DNA from: Pseudomonas serbica
GTDB lineage: Bacteria; Pseudomonadota; Gammaproteobacteria; Pseudomonadales; Pseudomonadaceae
DNA length: 64,000 nt
NCBI RefSeq assembly: GCF_028823535.1
Contig: NZ_JAQIYM010000001.1
Location: forward strand, 434,001-498,000
Direction of reading: 5' to 3'
The notes beneath the pieces are model-generated. The model was given only the letters and a program-made list of their open reading frames with translations. It had not been told where the DNA came from and searched no databases. This document shows, piece after piece, positions 25,251 through 34,464 of the stretch. Every line of letters begins with the position of its first letter. Position 1 is the stretch's first letter. The position numbers were made by a program, and so were the translations under genes.

Positions 25251-26675
25251 ATGACCCTTTACGTCAACCTCGCCGAACTGCTCGGCACGCGTATCGAACA
25301 GGGCTTCTATCGCCCCGGTGACCGCTTGCCCTCCGTGCGAGCACTGAGCGTCGAACACGGGGTCAGCCTGAGCACGGTGCAACAGGCCTATCGGGTACTG
25401 GAAGACAACGGCCTGGCCATGCCACGGCCAAAATCCGGTTACTTTGTACCCGTCAGTCGCGAACTGCCGGACCTGCCGGCTGTTGGCCGTCCAGCTCAAC
25501 GTCCGGTGGATATTTCACAATGGGATCAAGTGTTGGAACTGATCCGCGCCGTGCCGCGAAAGGATGTGGTGCAACTGGGTCGCGGCATGCCGGACATCAA
25601 CAGTCCGACCATGAAACCCCTGCTGCGCGACCTGGCGCGCATCAGCCGGCGGCAAGACATGCCCGGCCTGTATTACGACAACATCCACGGCAACCTCGAA
25701 CTGCGTGAACAGATCGCCCGCCTGATGCTCGACTCAGGCTGCCAGCTGGGGCCTGGTGACCTGGTGGTGACCACCGGCTGCCACGAAGCGCTGTCCACCA
25801 GTATCCGGGCGATCTGTGCACCCGGGGACATCGTGGCGGTGGACTCGCCGAGCTTTCACGGCGCCATGCAGACTCTCAAGGGGCTGGGCATGAAAGCCCT
25901 GGAGATCCCCACCGATCCGCTGACCGGGATCAGCCTGGATGCCCTGGAACTGGCATTGGAGCAGTGGCCGATCAAGGCCATACAGTTAACCCCCAACTGC
26001 AACAACCCGTTGGGCTACATCATGCCGGAGTCGCGCAAACGCTCATTGTTGACGCTTGCACAGCGTTTCGACGTGGCCATCGTCGAAGACGATGTGTATG
26101 GCGAACTGGCCTACTCCTACCCGCGCCCTCGCACGATCAAATCCTTCGACGAGGACGGCCGCGTGCTGCTGTGCAGTTCATTTTCCAAGACCCTGGCGCC
26201 AGGCCTGCGCATCGGCTGGGTCGCGCCCGGGCGCTATCTGGAACGGGTGCTGCACATGAAATACATCAGCACCGGTTCGACCGCGCCGCAACCCCAGATA
26301 GCCATCGCCGAATTTCTCAAAGGCGGCCACTTCGAACCGCACTTGCGGCGGATGCGCACGCAATACCAGCGTAATCGCGACATGATGATCGACTGGGTGG
26401 CTCGCTACTTCCCGCCGGGCACGCGCGCCAGCCGCCCACAGGGCAGCTTCATGCTGTGGGTCGAGCTGCCGGAAGGTTTCGATACGCTCAAACTCAATCG
26501 CGAACTACACGATCAAGGCGTACAGATTGCCGTTGGCAGCATCTTTTCCGCATCGGGCAAATACCGTAATTGCCTGCGCATGAACTACGCTGCCAAACCA
26601 ACGGCACAGATCGAAGAGGCGGTGCGCAAGGTCGGTGCCGCCGCCATCAGACTCTTGGCAGAGGTTGATGGCTGA
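25251..26675 (+). CDS. MocR-type (GntR-aminotransferase fusion) transcriptional regulator
   Basis: A 474-residue fusion: GntR winged helix at about 1-70 (YRPGDRLPSVRALSVEHGVS, STVQQAYRVLEDNGLA) and a fold-I aminotransferase domain (about 95-465). PLP-site residues include GCHEALS, TPNCNNPLG, VEDDVYGELAY and the lysine in SSFSKTLAPGLRIGW. Such proteins use PLP or an amino-acid aldimine as effector and usually control a neighbouring gene. The target is not evident; the divergent DUF1127 gene is the nearest candidate. ATG 25251 matches the GntR start; only a weak GAG ribosome site is visible. Confidence 0.9.
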   Translation: MTLYVNLAELLGTRIEQGFYRPGDRLPSVRALSVEHGVSLSTVQQAYRVLEDNGLAMPRPKSGYFVPVSRELPDLPAVGRPAQRPVDISQWDQVLELIRAVPRKDVVQLGRGMPDINSPTMKPLLRDLARISRRQDMPGLYYDNIHGNLELREQIARLMLDSGCQLGPGDLVVTTGCHEALSTSIRAICAPGDIVAVDSPSFHGAMQTLKGLGMKALEIPTDPLTGISLDALELALEQWPIKAIQLTPNCNNPLGYIMPESRKRSLLTLAQRFDVAIVEDDVYGELAYSYPRPRTIKSFDEDGRVLLCSSFSKTLAPGLRIGWVAPGRYLERVLHMKYISTGSTAPQPQIAIAEFLKGGHFEPHLRRMRTQYQRNRDMMIDWVARYFPPGTRASRPQGSFMLWVELPEGFDTLKLNRELHDQGVQIAVGSIFSASGKYRNCLRMNYAAKPTAQIEEAVRKVGAAAIRLLAEVDG

Positions 26676-26695
26676 CAGGCTATACCTGTGCGCAA

Positions 26696-27271
26696 TCACT
26701 CCAGCTCAATTCGAATTTTGTTTTCCAGGGTTTTAACATCACGCACCCGGGTTGCCTCCGGATTGATCCGGGCATCGAGTTCCAGTTCCAGATCCCAATG
26801 TGTGCCGAGTGCAGCTGCGCCGTTACGCCACGGCATGATCCGCTCACCTGGACGCAACAGGCCCGTATCAACCGGGCTCTCCTCGCCTTCTCGGCGCCAT
26901 GCCATGGCAACACCATCCAGCCGGGCGGACAGAATGCTGACCTGCAACACTCCATCGCCAAACGGGAAGTGCCGCATATCCACCGTTGCGCCGTCCAGCC
27001 AGAGCCTCATCGGCTGCGGTGCCGCGCATTGCACCTGCAACCGGGTTTGCCGCTTGCCCAGGATCAACGGCCCGCCGGCTGGCGAGCGCCCGAGCAGCTC
27101 CCCCCGGGTGGTCGAACCAAAATCAATCAAGGAGGGCGCCAGGGTTAACGTGCAGCGCTGCGCAGCCATCGCAGGAATAGTGCAAACAGACAGCAAAACA
27201 CTGAAAAGCAAGCGGACGAACATTGCTCGCCGCGCAAGACAAGCAGATGGAATATCAGCTGGATTGTTCAT
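26696..27271 (-). CDS. Fimbrial minor subunit, possible single-domain tip protein
   Basis: A 191-residue secreted protein and the last gene of the fimbrial operon. A charged leader is followed by a signal peptide (VRLLFSVLLSVCTIPAMA, cleavage near residue 36). The mature form is a pilin-like beta domain with conserved cysteines (RCTLTLAP, LQVQCAAP). The mature N-terminus reaches its first cysteine after three residues, so it lacks the 10-15-residue donor-strand extension of ordinary pilins. A subunit without it can only sit at the tip. No lectin domain is present. The start at 27271 has AAGGA upstream; 27223 is an alternative. It overlaps nothing and lies 27 bases after the usher stop. Confidence 0.72.
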   Translation of the reverse strand: MNNPADIPSACLARRAMFVRLLFSVLLSVCTIPAMAAQRCTLTLAPSLIDFGSTTRGELLGRSPAGGPLILGKRQTRLQVQCAAPQPMRLWLDGATVDMRHFPFGDGVLQVSILSARLDGVAMAWRREGEESPVDTGLLRPGERIMPWRNGAAALGTHWDLELELDARINPEATRVRDVKTLENKIRIELE

Positions 27272-27298
27272 GGGCAGTCCTTGGTCAAAATATACATA

Positions 27299-29749
27299 TC
27301 AAGCCTCCTCGCAGACGCTTTCGGCGGTTTCGAACAACGCCGACGCCTCAGACTTTTGCGCGAGACTGACATTGAGCCTGCACGACGCCCCGTCGGGCAG
27401 CGTCAACTGCAACTGCATGTCGGGACGGGCGTCGACAAGAAAGATTTTCCCCGCGTCGACGACCGTCGTCAGGTAGCGCTGGTTGTGGTCGTAAACGCCC
27501 ACGCCCTGTGTCACTGGCCGACCATCCGCCCGGCGCGCCATCAACAATACTCGGCGTGCACTGATGACCGAAAAGTCGAATGCCTGAACCGAGCCACGCC
27601 CGGCCTCGACTTCCTGATAGCCATTGAGCACATCGAAGTTGCGCGGCAGGCTGGCGGTTTCGATCTCGATCCGGCCTGTGCGATAGGCTGGCAGACTGGC
27701 CACGATGGCGCGCCCGGCACCGTCGGTCCATACCGGCCCCTGCGGCGTGCGCAGCTTGACGCCGGCTTCGTCACCGACCTTCACCAGGCCAAAGGTGTCG
27801 CGCAACCAATAGGGCGACGGCGTGATGCCCTCGGCGTGGATGGCCAGACCACCGCTCATGGCCGCGTCATAGCCCGTCGCTCCGGCACCGCTACGGGTAT
27901 AGCCGAGGTCGACACTGGTATAGCGTGGCAACAGACTGAGGCGTCCATTCATGTCGACTTGTCCTGCTGCCGCTCGATCGACACCGACGGTATAGCCCAA
28001 CGTGTCATCGACCTGTTCGCTCAACTGTGCCCCCGTACGCAGCCCATTCGCACCGTCGTGGCGGGCGTAATGACTGAGGCTGCGTCGCTGGCCCAAGGCA
28101 AGACTCAGAGAAAAGAACGCCGCGGTTCCAGGACTGTTTTGCACCGACGCACCAAAATTTCTTTCCAGCCTCAGCGAAAGGTGAGTGTTCTTGAACACGC
28201 TGGACGACCAGGAAAGCCCCAAACGAGATTGCGCCTGACCGTTGGTGGTGGCGTTGCGCGAAACCACGGCACCCAACGTCCCAAGGTTTTCCAGCGTACC
28301 GCTCACTGACGCGCTCAACTGCTGGCTGGCACGTGACTCGGGCGCTCTGCGCTTCTCGTTCCAGGCTGTATCGGTCAGCGTACGGAAACCCTCGGTCTGC
28401 TGCGAAGCAGTAAGGCCTGCGGACACGCTACGGCCGAGGGATGTGCTCAATGATGCCTGCAGTTGAGAACCTCGCAATTGCACGGCAGGAGTACTGGAAA
28501 ACACATGTTGAGCACTGATCGTGGTGTGCTCGGACAGCGCCTGCTGTAGGCCCCAGCCGAATGCTTGATACTGGTCGGCCCCCATGAGTCCGGCACTCAG
28601 ATGCGTGTTTGCACGCCACCGCCAGCTGTTGGTCGCGGCTGCAAACAAGGGTGTTTCGCGATCATCGCTGCCGAACCGGCGAACCTGGCCTAACGCCAGG
28701 GTGTATCCGGAGGGACCTGCGTTGTTGCCACGGCGCAAGGTTGCCGAAGGCACCGTGAATTGATGTTGTGAGCCACTGTCCTCCTGCACCGTCACTTCCA
28801 GATCGAGGTTGAGACTCAGTAGCGGCAAGCCACTGAGGGTAAAAGGACCACTCGGCACCAGGGTCGTGTAAATCACCACACCACTTTGCCGCACCTCGAC
28901 ACGGGCAGGCGAAAACGCCACTCCGTCGACAATCGTGTTGCTGCCAATCCCTTCGTTGGCCATGGCGCTGAGCGCGGTTTCCGGCTGTAACTGAACGCCG
29001 GTAAACGCGCCACCCGCCAGTAGCGGCGCAGCCAACGTAAGGTGCCCGAGCTGCATCCGGGTCTGGTGCTTTTCCCACGTGTGTTCGGCGTACGCATAGA
29101 GATGTTCGGCGCGCCCAGTGCCCTCGAACGCGCTATAGGATTGTCGACTGCGCACAATCCAGTCTCCGGCATTCAGACCGATCAAGGAGCTGAAGTTGCG
29201 GTACTGACTGGACTGTCCATTGGATTGTCGGTTGACCAGCAATGCGTCGTAGTTCAACAACCCGGCGCTTCCGCCGTTGGAGAAGCTGCGCTGTATCGGC
29301 CCCCGCGATAGCAGGGTGTGGGTCGGAACCCGCAAGGCCACTTCTTCCTTACCAGGAAGAAGACGCACCACGGCCTCGGGAATGGCCTGGGTAAAGAGCA
29401 GGCATGCGCCAGTGTCCGGAGCTTGCAGGGTACGCTCAGGCGCGTGTATGCCCGCACTGGCCAGCAGCGAGGAGTCCGCGCACAGCTCACCGTTTTCGTT
29501 GAACCTTGCGTGGGTGCGCCCCTTGGCTGTGCCATTGACCTCGAGGGTCACCTGCCGCTCTCCTTGTTCGAAACGAGGCGCCAGCCGGAAGTACTGCGCG
29601 AGTTGTGGATCGATCCCCCGCGCCTTGAGAACCTGGGCATCAAAAACGACGCCCTCATCAGCCACAACCTTGCCCAGCGCAGCCACCACGAGACTGACGG
29701 CACTCACAACCCTTATTCCCGCGGCTCGCCATGCGCACGAGCCCGGCAT
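27299..29749 (-). CDS. Fimbrial outer-membrane usher (FimD/PapC family)
   Basis: An 816-residue usher of usual length. After the signal peptide comes the periplasmic N-terminal domain (FDAQVLKARGID, FNENGELC), a 24-strand barrel with the plug (about 215-300, ITVxxDG-like elements), and the C-terminal domains (about 640-816) with a final cysteine pair (SCRLNV, SVCEEA). It receives chaperone-subunit complexes and exports the growing fimbria. Its start overlaps the chaperone stop by one base (TAATG). N-terminal FDAQVLKARGIDPQLAQYF is close to the short-usher (DUF1120-linked) group in Pseudomonas. Confidence 0.9.
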   Translation of the reverse strand: MPGSCAWRAAGIRVVSAVSLVVAALGKVVADEGVVFDAQVLKARGIDPQLAQYFRLAPRFEQGERQVTLEVNGTAKGRTHARFNENGELCADSSLLASAGIHAPERTLQAPDTGACLLFTQAIPEAVVRLLPGKEEVALRVPTHTLLSRGPIQRSFSNGGSAGLLNYDALLVNRQSNGQSSQYRNFSSLIGLNAGDWIVRSRQSYSAFEGTGRAEHLYAYAEHTWEKHQTRMQLGHLTLAAPLLAGGAFTGVQLQPETALSAMANEGIGSNTIVDGVAFSPARVEVRQSGVVIYTTLVPSGPFTLSGLPLLSLNLDLEVTVQEDSGSQHQFTVPSATLRRGNNAGPSGYTLALGQVRRFGSDDRETPLFAAATNSWRWRANTHLSAGLMGADQYQAFGWGLQQALSEHTTISAQHVFSSTPAVQLRGSQLQASLSTSLGRSVSAGLTASQQTEGFRTLTDTAWNEKRRAPESRASQQLSASVSGTLENLGTLGAVVSRNATTNGQAQSRLGLSWSSSVFKNTHLSLRLERNFGASVQNSPGTAAFFSLSLALGQRRSLSHYARHDGANGLRTGAQLSEQVDDTLGYTVGVDRAAAGQVDMNGRLSLLPRYTSVDLGYTRSGAGATGYDAAMSGGLAIHAEGITPSPYWLRDTFGLVKVGDEAGVKLRTPQGPVWTDGAGRAIVASLPAYRTGRIEIETASLPRNFDVLNGYQEVEAGRGSVQAFDFSVISARRVLLMARRADGRPVTQGVGVYDHNQRYLTTVVDAGKIFLVDARPDMQLQLTLPDGASCRLNVSLAQKSEASALFETAESVCEEA

Positions 29750-30453
29750 TACCTGGCGACCAAAGGCGCATCGTAAGTGCCCATTGCGAATCCGTAAGTG
29801 CTCGCAGGCGACAAGCGCACAGTCGCCCCCACCACCTCAGCTCCCGTCAGAACCAGCTCTTCGCCAGGCAGTACATAGGTACGCGGTAAATCCAGCGGTA
29901 TGCCAAGCGGCATGATGCTGACCGACTTGGCCAGTCGGACCACATAAGGACTGGCGTTTCTGACCTGAACCTTACCGTCCCGTAACGACCAGCTCAGTCC
30001 TTTCCAGGGTTCACGCTCGACCGGCAGGCTCGCCGGACGCAGGATGACTGGAATATTCTGGCGTACCCCCAGTTTCACTTGAGCCTGCCCACCCGTTTCG
30101 GCAGGCAAGATGCCCTCGAAGATGACGCGCTTCAGGCGTTCGGTTTCGAGGGGTTTGGCGCTTTGCAGAATGAACCTGAGCTGCTGGGTTGCACCCGCCT
30201 CGACACGCGCCACTGGCTGGGTGACGACCAGCAGATGCTCACTGTCCTGAGGAATGTTCTCGATCACGGTGTACAACAGCGCTGGTTGGTCATCCGTGTT
30301 CTGAACGTTGATTGTTGCTTCGCCGATAGCTTCATCTACCAGCAAAACCGGAACCTCGGGCACCATGCCGACGGCAAATGCTCTCGCGCTGGAAACGGCC
30401 ATACAGATAGCGAAGAACGCGCCAGGCGCGACCTGTTTTTTGAATGAAAACAT
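29749..30453 (-). CDS. Periplasmic fimbrial chaperone (PapD family)
   Basis: A 234-residue chaperone with a signal peptide (ending SARAFA) and two immunoglobulin-like domains. The first contains the alternating G1 strand QLRFILQSAKP and the family element ERLKRVIFEGI; the second starts around residue 125 (RQNIPVILRPASLP). The region between is short, as in FGS chaperones. It binds nascent pilins and delivers them to the usher, whose start overlaps its stop. It follows the major subunit after a 54-base gap that can form a hairpin. Confidence 0.88.
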   Translation of the reverse strand: MFSFKKQVAPGAFFAICMAVSSARAFAVGMVPEVPVLLVDEAIGEATINVQNTDDQPALLYTVIENIPQDSEHLLVVTQPVARVEAGATQQLRFILQSAKPLETERLKRVIFEGILPAETGGQAQVKLGVRQNIPVILRPASLPVEREPWKGLSWSLRDGKVQVRNASPYVVRLAKSVSIMPLGIPLDLPRTYVLPGEELVLTGAEVVGATVRLSPASTYGFAMGTYDAPLVAR

Positions 30454-30470
30454 AATGATTTCCAGGAGTG

Positions 30471-30499
30471 CCCGGGAGCTTGGCCGTAGCCGTCCCGGG
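30471..30499 (-). promoter_or_regulatory. Hairpin between pilin and chaperone genes
   Basis: cccggga-n15-tcccggg is a 7-pair GC stem with no U tract. As in other fimbrial operons, it may protect the upstream pilin mRNA or attenuate transcription so that the major subunit is in excess. Confidence 0.5.
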
Positions 30500-30507
30500 A
30501 ACCTGTG

Positions 30508-31164
30508 TTACAGGTAGTAAACGTCGAAGGTCACAAACCCATCGACTTTGTACTCATCGGTGGTAACTGGCAGATCCCTGGCCGGGCGTACTGCCGCTGC
30601 TACCTTCATGGGAAAGGCGTGGAACCTGGCGGCAATCGGCCCTTTAACCTCGTCTTCACCCCAGGAGTAGCTGACGGGTGCATTCGACACCATCAGGCTT
30701 TGCGGGATGCGCCAGTTAAGGTTATTGGGAGTGCGAACCAAAAACTGCTGTGCCCGCTCATCTGCACTGGGGATACCGACTCGCAAGCCAAAACCACCAA
30801 TTGCAACGCCATCCACGGTGCCCAGACCGTAATACAGATTTTCACCAGTAAAACCGGTTGGGCTGAAAATCAAACCGGGTGCCTTGGTATCGCCACGACC
30901 ATCCGTCACGGCGAACTCAACAGCCGCGGGGGCTGTGCAAGCGATACTTAGCGTGATGTCCTTCTCGGGAAAATTGGTTTGAGCGGCAATATTCAGATCG
31001 TTTGCAGATAAGTTACCCAGTTGCACAGTTGTACCACCGGCAAACGTTGGGACACACGAAGTTGGTGTAATAGCACCGGTCACAGTCAAACTGGTACTTG
31101 CTGCCGACGCCATCATCGGGGAAACAGCAATCGCGGCGGCGACTATCAAAAATAGATCTCTCAT
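30508..31164 (-). CDS. Fimbrial major subunit, DUF1120 family
   Basis: A 218-residue secreted subunit: signal peptide (LFLIVAAAIAVSPMMASA), then a donor-strand-like N-terminal extension with alternating hydrophobics (TSLTVTGAI), then the pilin domain with its cysteine pair (TSCVPTF and SIACTAPA). The C-terminal strand ends in DGFVTFDVYYL. This layout fits the DUF1120 fimbrial proteins of Pseudomonas. ATG 31164 has AAGGAAG six bases upstream. It is first in a four-gene minus-strand operon (subunit, chaperone, usher, minor subunit). The preceding 420 bases are AT-rich and hold the promoter. Confidence 0.85.
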   Translation of the reverse strand: MRDLFLIVAAAIAVSPMMASAASTSLTVTGAITPTSCVPTFAGGTTVQLGNLSANDLNIAAQTNFPEKDITLSIACTAPAAVEFAVTDGRGDTKAPGLIFSPTGFTGENLYYGLGTVDGVAIGGFGLRVGIPSADERAQQFLVRTPNNLNWRIPQSLMVSNAPVSYSWGEDEVKGPIAARFHAFPMKVAAAVRPARDLPVTTDEYKVDGFVTFDVYYL

Positions 31165-31585
31165 TATTAACTTCCTTGTTAGATATCGATATACAACAAT
31201 TGAAGCTACACAACTTCCGGGAAGCAAAAACGGTTGATTTACCCCACAGATTTGTAAAGCGATGATTGCCGTTTTTTTGAAATTTTTCTGTAGGACATTT
31301 CGTTATACGCAAGAGGATAAGGCTATGCTTGGCGTGGCTTTCAGAAGACTCCAATGAAATTTTTAAAATGAAAAGACTTGTAACTTCCCACCACCCAATG
31401 TCTCCCCAACCACACTTATAACGGTGGCGCTCCAGATTATTGTTTCGCCCCCCGGCCCCTTTGCGGTTCACGAACACGCATTGAACTTTCTTTCAAAACA
31501 AATCCAACCATTGGAGCGCACTGAGAACCATCAACCTCCCAGGCCGTGCCATACTCCGGCTTTGCCGCCATTCGAGATACTCGAC
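31165..31585. other. AT-rich fimbrial/phospholipase intergenic region
   Basis: About 420 bases without a convincing gene. The part next to the pilin is strongly AT-rich (31165-31370) with a gatatcgatata palindrome at 31182-31193 and T runs, as expected for a silenced, regulated fimbrial promoter. The part nearer 31586 is of normal GC. An open frame starting at 31424 runs into the lipoprotein gene, but its first 54 residues have no signal-peptide or family character. Confidence 0.55.
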
Positions 31586-33154
31586 TTGAGCTCAAGACAA
31601 ACCATCGCCCTGTTGCTGCTGCTTGGTGTGTCAATGAGCGGTTGCGCCAACTTCGACCTGCAGCTCGAGCCGAGCCAGGCGCTAGCGGCGAGCGCCTCGA
31701 CATTCGGTCGCTCGGTCCAGGCCCAGGCCGCTACCCATGAAGGGAAATCGGGATTTCGCCTGCTGTCCGACAGCACCGAGGCGTTCACCGCCCGCGCCGA
31801 GCTGATTCGCAACGCGCAAAGCAGCCTCGACCTGCAGTACTACATCGTCCATGACGGCATCAGCACGCGGATGCTGGTGGCTGAATTGCTCAAGGCTGCG
31901 GACCGCGGCGTGCGCGTACGCATTCTGCTCGATGACACCACCAGCGATGGCCTGGACAAGACCATCGCCACGTTGGCGGCGCATCCACAGATCCAGATTC
32001 GCGTGTTCAACCCGTTGCATCTGGGTCGCAGCACCGGCGTGACGCGCACCGTGGGCCGGTTGCTGAATGTATCTCGGCAACATCGACGCATGCACAACAA
32101 GCTGTGGCTGGCCGACAACAGCATGGCGATTGTCGGAGGGCGCAACCTGGGGGACGAGTATTTCGACGCCAAGCCCAACCTGAACTTCACCGACATCGAC
32201 ATGCTCGGCGTCGGCCCGGTCGCCGAGCAGTTGGGGCACAGTTTCGACCAATATTGGAATAGCGCCCTGAGCAAGCCCATCGATGAGTTTGTATCAAGCA
32301 AGCCGACCGCCGAGGATCTGCAAAACACCCGCACCCGGCTGGAAGAATCCCTGGAAGAATCGCGCAAACAGAACCACGCGCTCTATCAACAGTTGATGAC
32401 TTTCGCCACGCAGCCGCGCCTGGATATCTGGCGCGAAGAGTTGATATGGGCCTGGAATCAGGCGCTATGGGATGCACCGAGCAAAGTGCTGGCCGACGGC
32501 GAGCCCGATCCACAGTTGCTGCTGACGACTCAGTTGGCCCCCGCACTCGATGGCGTCAGCAAAGAGCTGATCATGATCTCGGCCTATTTTGTACCCGGCC
32601 CACCGGGGCTGGTTTACCTGACCGGACGTGCTGACGCCGGCGTGTCGGTGCTATTACTGACCAACTCATTGGAAGCCACGGACGTGCCGGCGGTGCATGG
32701 CGGCTATGCACCGTATCGCAAGGCGCTGATGGAGCACGGCGTGCAGCTCTTCGAACTGCGCCGCCAGCCCGGCGACAACAGCGGTAGCGGACCTCGCCTG
32801 TTTTCCAGCAAGTCTTATGGGGACTCCGATTCAAGCCTGCACAGCAAGGCAATCATCTTCGACCAGCAAAAGGCCTTCATCGGCTCGTTCAACTTCGACC
32901 CCCGCTCGGTACTGTGGAACACCGAAGTCGGGGTGCTGGTGGACAGCCCGGAACTGGCGGCCCACGTTCGCGAGCTAGCCTTGCAGGGCATGGCGCCGCC
33001 ATTGGCCTACAAGGTGGAGCTGGATAAAAACCAACTCGTATGGGTTACCGAAGACGACGGCAAAATGCACACCTTGACCCGCGAACCTGGCAGTTGGTGG
33101 CGACGCTTCAATGCCTGGCTGAGCAACGTCGTCGGGCTGGAGCGCCTGCTTTGA
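31586..33154 (+). CDS. Phospholipase D/cardiolipin synthase C-like lipoprotein
   Basis: A 522-residue protein with two HKD motifs: HRRMHNKLWLADNSMAIVGG (about 168-187) and SSLHSKAIIFDQQKAFIGS (about 425-443). This is the twin active site of the PLD superfamily. The pattern with SLDLQYYIVHDG and GGRNLGDEYF is that of ClsC (YmdC), which makes cardiolipin from phosphatidylethanolamine and phosphatidylglycerol. The N-terminus is a lipoprotein signal (lipobox SMSGC, Cys near residue 19), suggesting membrane anchoring. The TTG start at 31586 is chosen because it puts the signal peptide at the N-terminus; the ribosome site is weak. It converges on an MFS gene with only six bases between stops. Confidence 0.85.
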   Translation: MSSRQTIALLLLLGVSMSGCANFDLQLEPSQALAASASTFGRSVQAQAATHEGKSGFRLLSDSTEAFTARAELIRNAQSSLDLQYYIVHDGISTRMLVAELLKAADRGVRVRILLDDTTSDGLDKTIATLAAHPQIQIRVFNPLHLGRSTGVTRTVGRLLNVSRQHRRMHNKLWLADNSMAIVGGRNLGDEYFDAKPNLNFTDIDMLGVGPVAEQLGHSFDQYWNSALSKPIDEFVSSKPTAEDLQNTRTRLEESLEESRKQNHALYQQLMTFATQPRLDIWREELIWAWNQALWDAPSKVLADGEPDPQLLLTTQLAPALDGVSKELIMISAYFVPGPPGLVYLTGRADAGVSVLLLTNSLEATDVPAVHGGYAPYRKALMEHGVQLFELRRQPGDNSGSGPRLFSSKSYGDSDSSLHSKAIIFDQQKAFIGSFNFDPRSVLWNTEVGVLVDSPELAAHVRELALQGMAPPLAYKVELDKNQLVWVTEDDGKMHTLTREPGSWWRRFNAWLSNVVGLERLL

Positions 33155-33160
33155 AGCTTC

Positions 33161-34303
33161 TCAAGCTGGCTGCACCGCGCCAAACGCCCCCTGCCGCGAC
33201 ACCAGGATCACCAACCCAAACGCCCCCACCGCCATCAGCAACGGTAACGCATGCCCGCTGATCCACTGGCTGCCGGCACCGGCAATCAAGGGCCCGAGAA
33301 GGCAACCGATCCCCCACAGTTGCGCGATGTGCGCATTGGCCCGCACCAGCGCATCGTCGCGATACCGCTCGCCAATCAGGATCAGCGATAAAGTAAACAG
33401 CCCGCCGGCACTGGCGCCGAACAGCACCCACAGCGGCCAGATCAGCAAGGTCTCGATCAGCAACGGGATCGCCAGGCTCGAGACCAGCAGTACCACCGCG
33501 CAACCGATAAACAACGTACGCCGCGACACTCGATCGGCCAGCGCACCGATGGGCAGTTGCAGCAAGGCATCGCCCACCACGACCGTGCTGACCATAGCCA
33601 AGGCGATTTCCGTGGTGAAGCCCTGGCGCAGGCAATAGACGGGCAACAGCGTCAGGATCATCGCTTCGAACGCCGCGAACAGCGACACCGCCCAGGCAAT
33701 GGCCGGCAGACCCCGGCAGAAGGTCAACAAATCACCGAAGGTTACGCTACAGGCCTCGCTGCCAGGCGCGCCGCCACGCCCCAGCAGCAGGAACGGTGCC
33801 GCCACCAGCAGCCCCACGCCGACCCAGAAACCGTAATCGTGCTCGGTACCCAGCACGCCCAGCAGGATCGGTCCGGCCAACTGGCTCAAAGCGTAACTGC
33901 TGCCGTACAACGCCACCAGCCGTCCGCGCCACTCTTCGACCACCAGTTGGTTGATCCAGCTTTCACCGAGGATGAAGACCAGGGTGAGGATAACGCCGAT
34001 CATCAGGCGCAGCACCAGCCAGATCGGATAACTCGGCAACAGCGCCAGCACACCGATGGACACCGCCCCGGCCCACAGGCTCAGGCGCATCAGATTGGCA
34101 GTGCCCAGGCGCGCCGCCAGATGACTGGAAATCTTCGCGCCCAGCAGCACACCAAAGGCCGGCATGGCCGCCATCACGCCGATAGCAAACGAGCCGTAGC
34201 CCCAACTTTCCAGGCGGAACGACACCAGCGGCATGCTGACACCCAGGGCCAGGCCGACACTCAAGACAGACGCCAACACGGCGAAATACGTCGCCCAACG
34301 CAT
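33161..34303 (-). CDS. MFS transporter
   Basis: A 380-residue carrier with twelve predicted helices. The loop between helices 2 and 3 holds the variant GAKISSHLAARLGTAN, and the second half has GALADRVSRR at the matching place. Length and motifs fit the YcaD/YfkF-like subgroup of MFS permeases. The substrate is unknown. Start 34303 has AGGAG eight bases upstream; the longer frame would read through the REP element. The same gene order (PLD protein, MFS, aldehyde dehydrogenase) occurs in P. aeruginosa around PA5310-PA5312, as I recall it. Confidence 0.85.
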   Translation of the reverse strand: MRWATYFAVLASVLSVGLALGVSMPLVSFRLESWGYGSFAIGVMAAMPAFGVLLGAKISSHLAARLGTANLMRLSLWAGAVSIGVLALLPSYPIWLVLRLMIGVILTLVFILGESWINQLVVEEWRGRLVALYGSSYALSQLAGPILLGVLGTEHDYGFWVGVGLLVAAPFLLLGRGGAPGSEACSVTFGDLLTFCRGLPAIAWAVSLFAAFEAMILTLLPVYCLRQGFTTEIALAMVSTVVVGDALLQLPIGALADRVSRRTLFIGCAVVLLVSSLAIPLLIETLLIWPLWVLFGASAGGLFTLSLILIGERYRDDALVRANAHIAQLWGIGCLLGPLIAGAGSQWISGHALPLLMAVGAFGLVILVSRQGAFGAVQPA

Positions 34304-34346
34304 GTTCCACGCTCCTGTGGATATTTTTATGGTCTGCGCAAAACAA

Positions 34347-34436
34347 TGTGGGAGCGGGCTTGCTCGCGAAGAGGCCATCACATTCAACATCAATGTTGAC
34401 TGTCACACCGCCTTCGCGAGCAAGCCCGCTCCCACA
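34347..34436. repeat. Paired REP (class B)
   Basis: tgtgggagcgggcttgctcg and its inverse ending cccaca are 24-base arms about 45 bases apart, with the tgtggg ends outside. It lies between kauB and the MFS gene, both on the minus strand. Confidence 0.85.
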
Positions 34437-34464
34437 GGGGATCTACGTCGTTAAGAAAACCGAC

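Noticed and set aside
31424..31585. N-terminal extension of the phospholipase D protein
   Set aside because: The extra 54 residues would bury the lipoprotein signal peptide and have no ribosome site.
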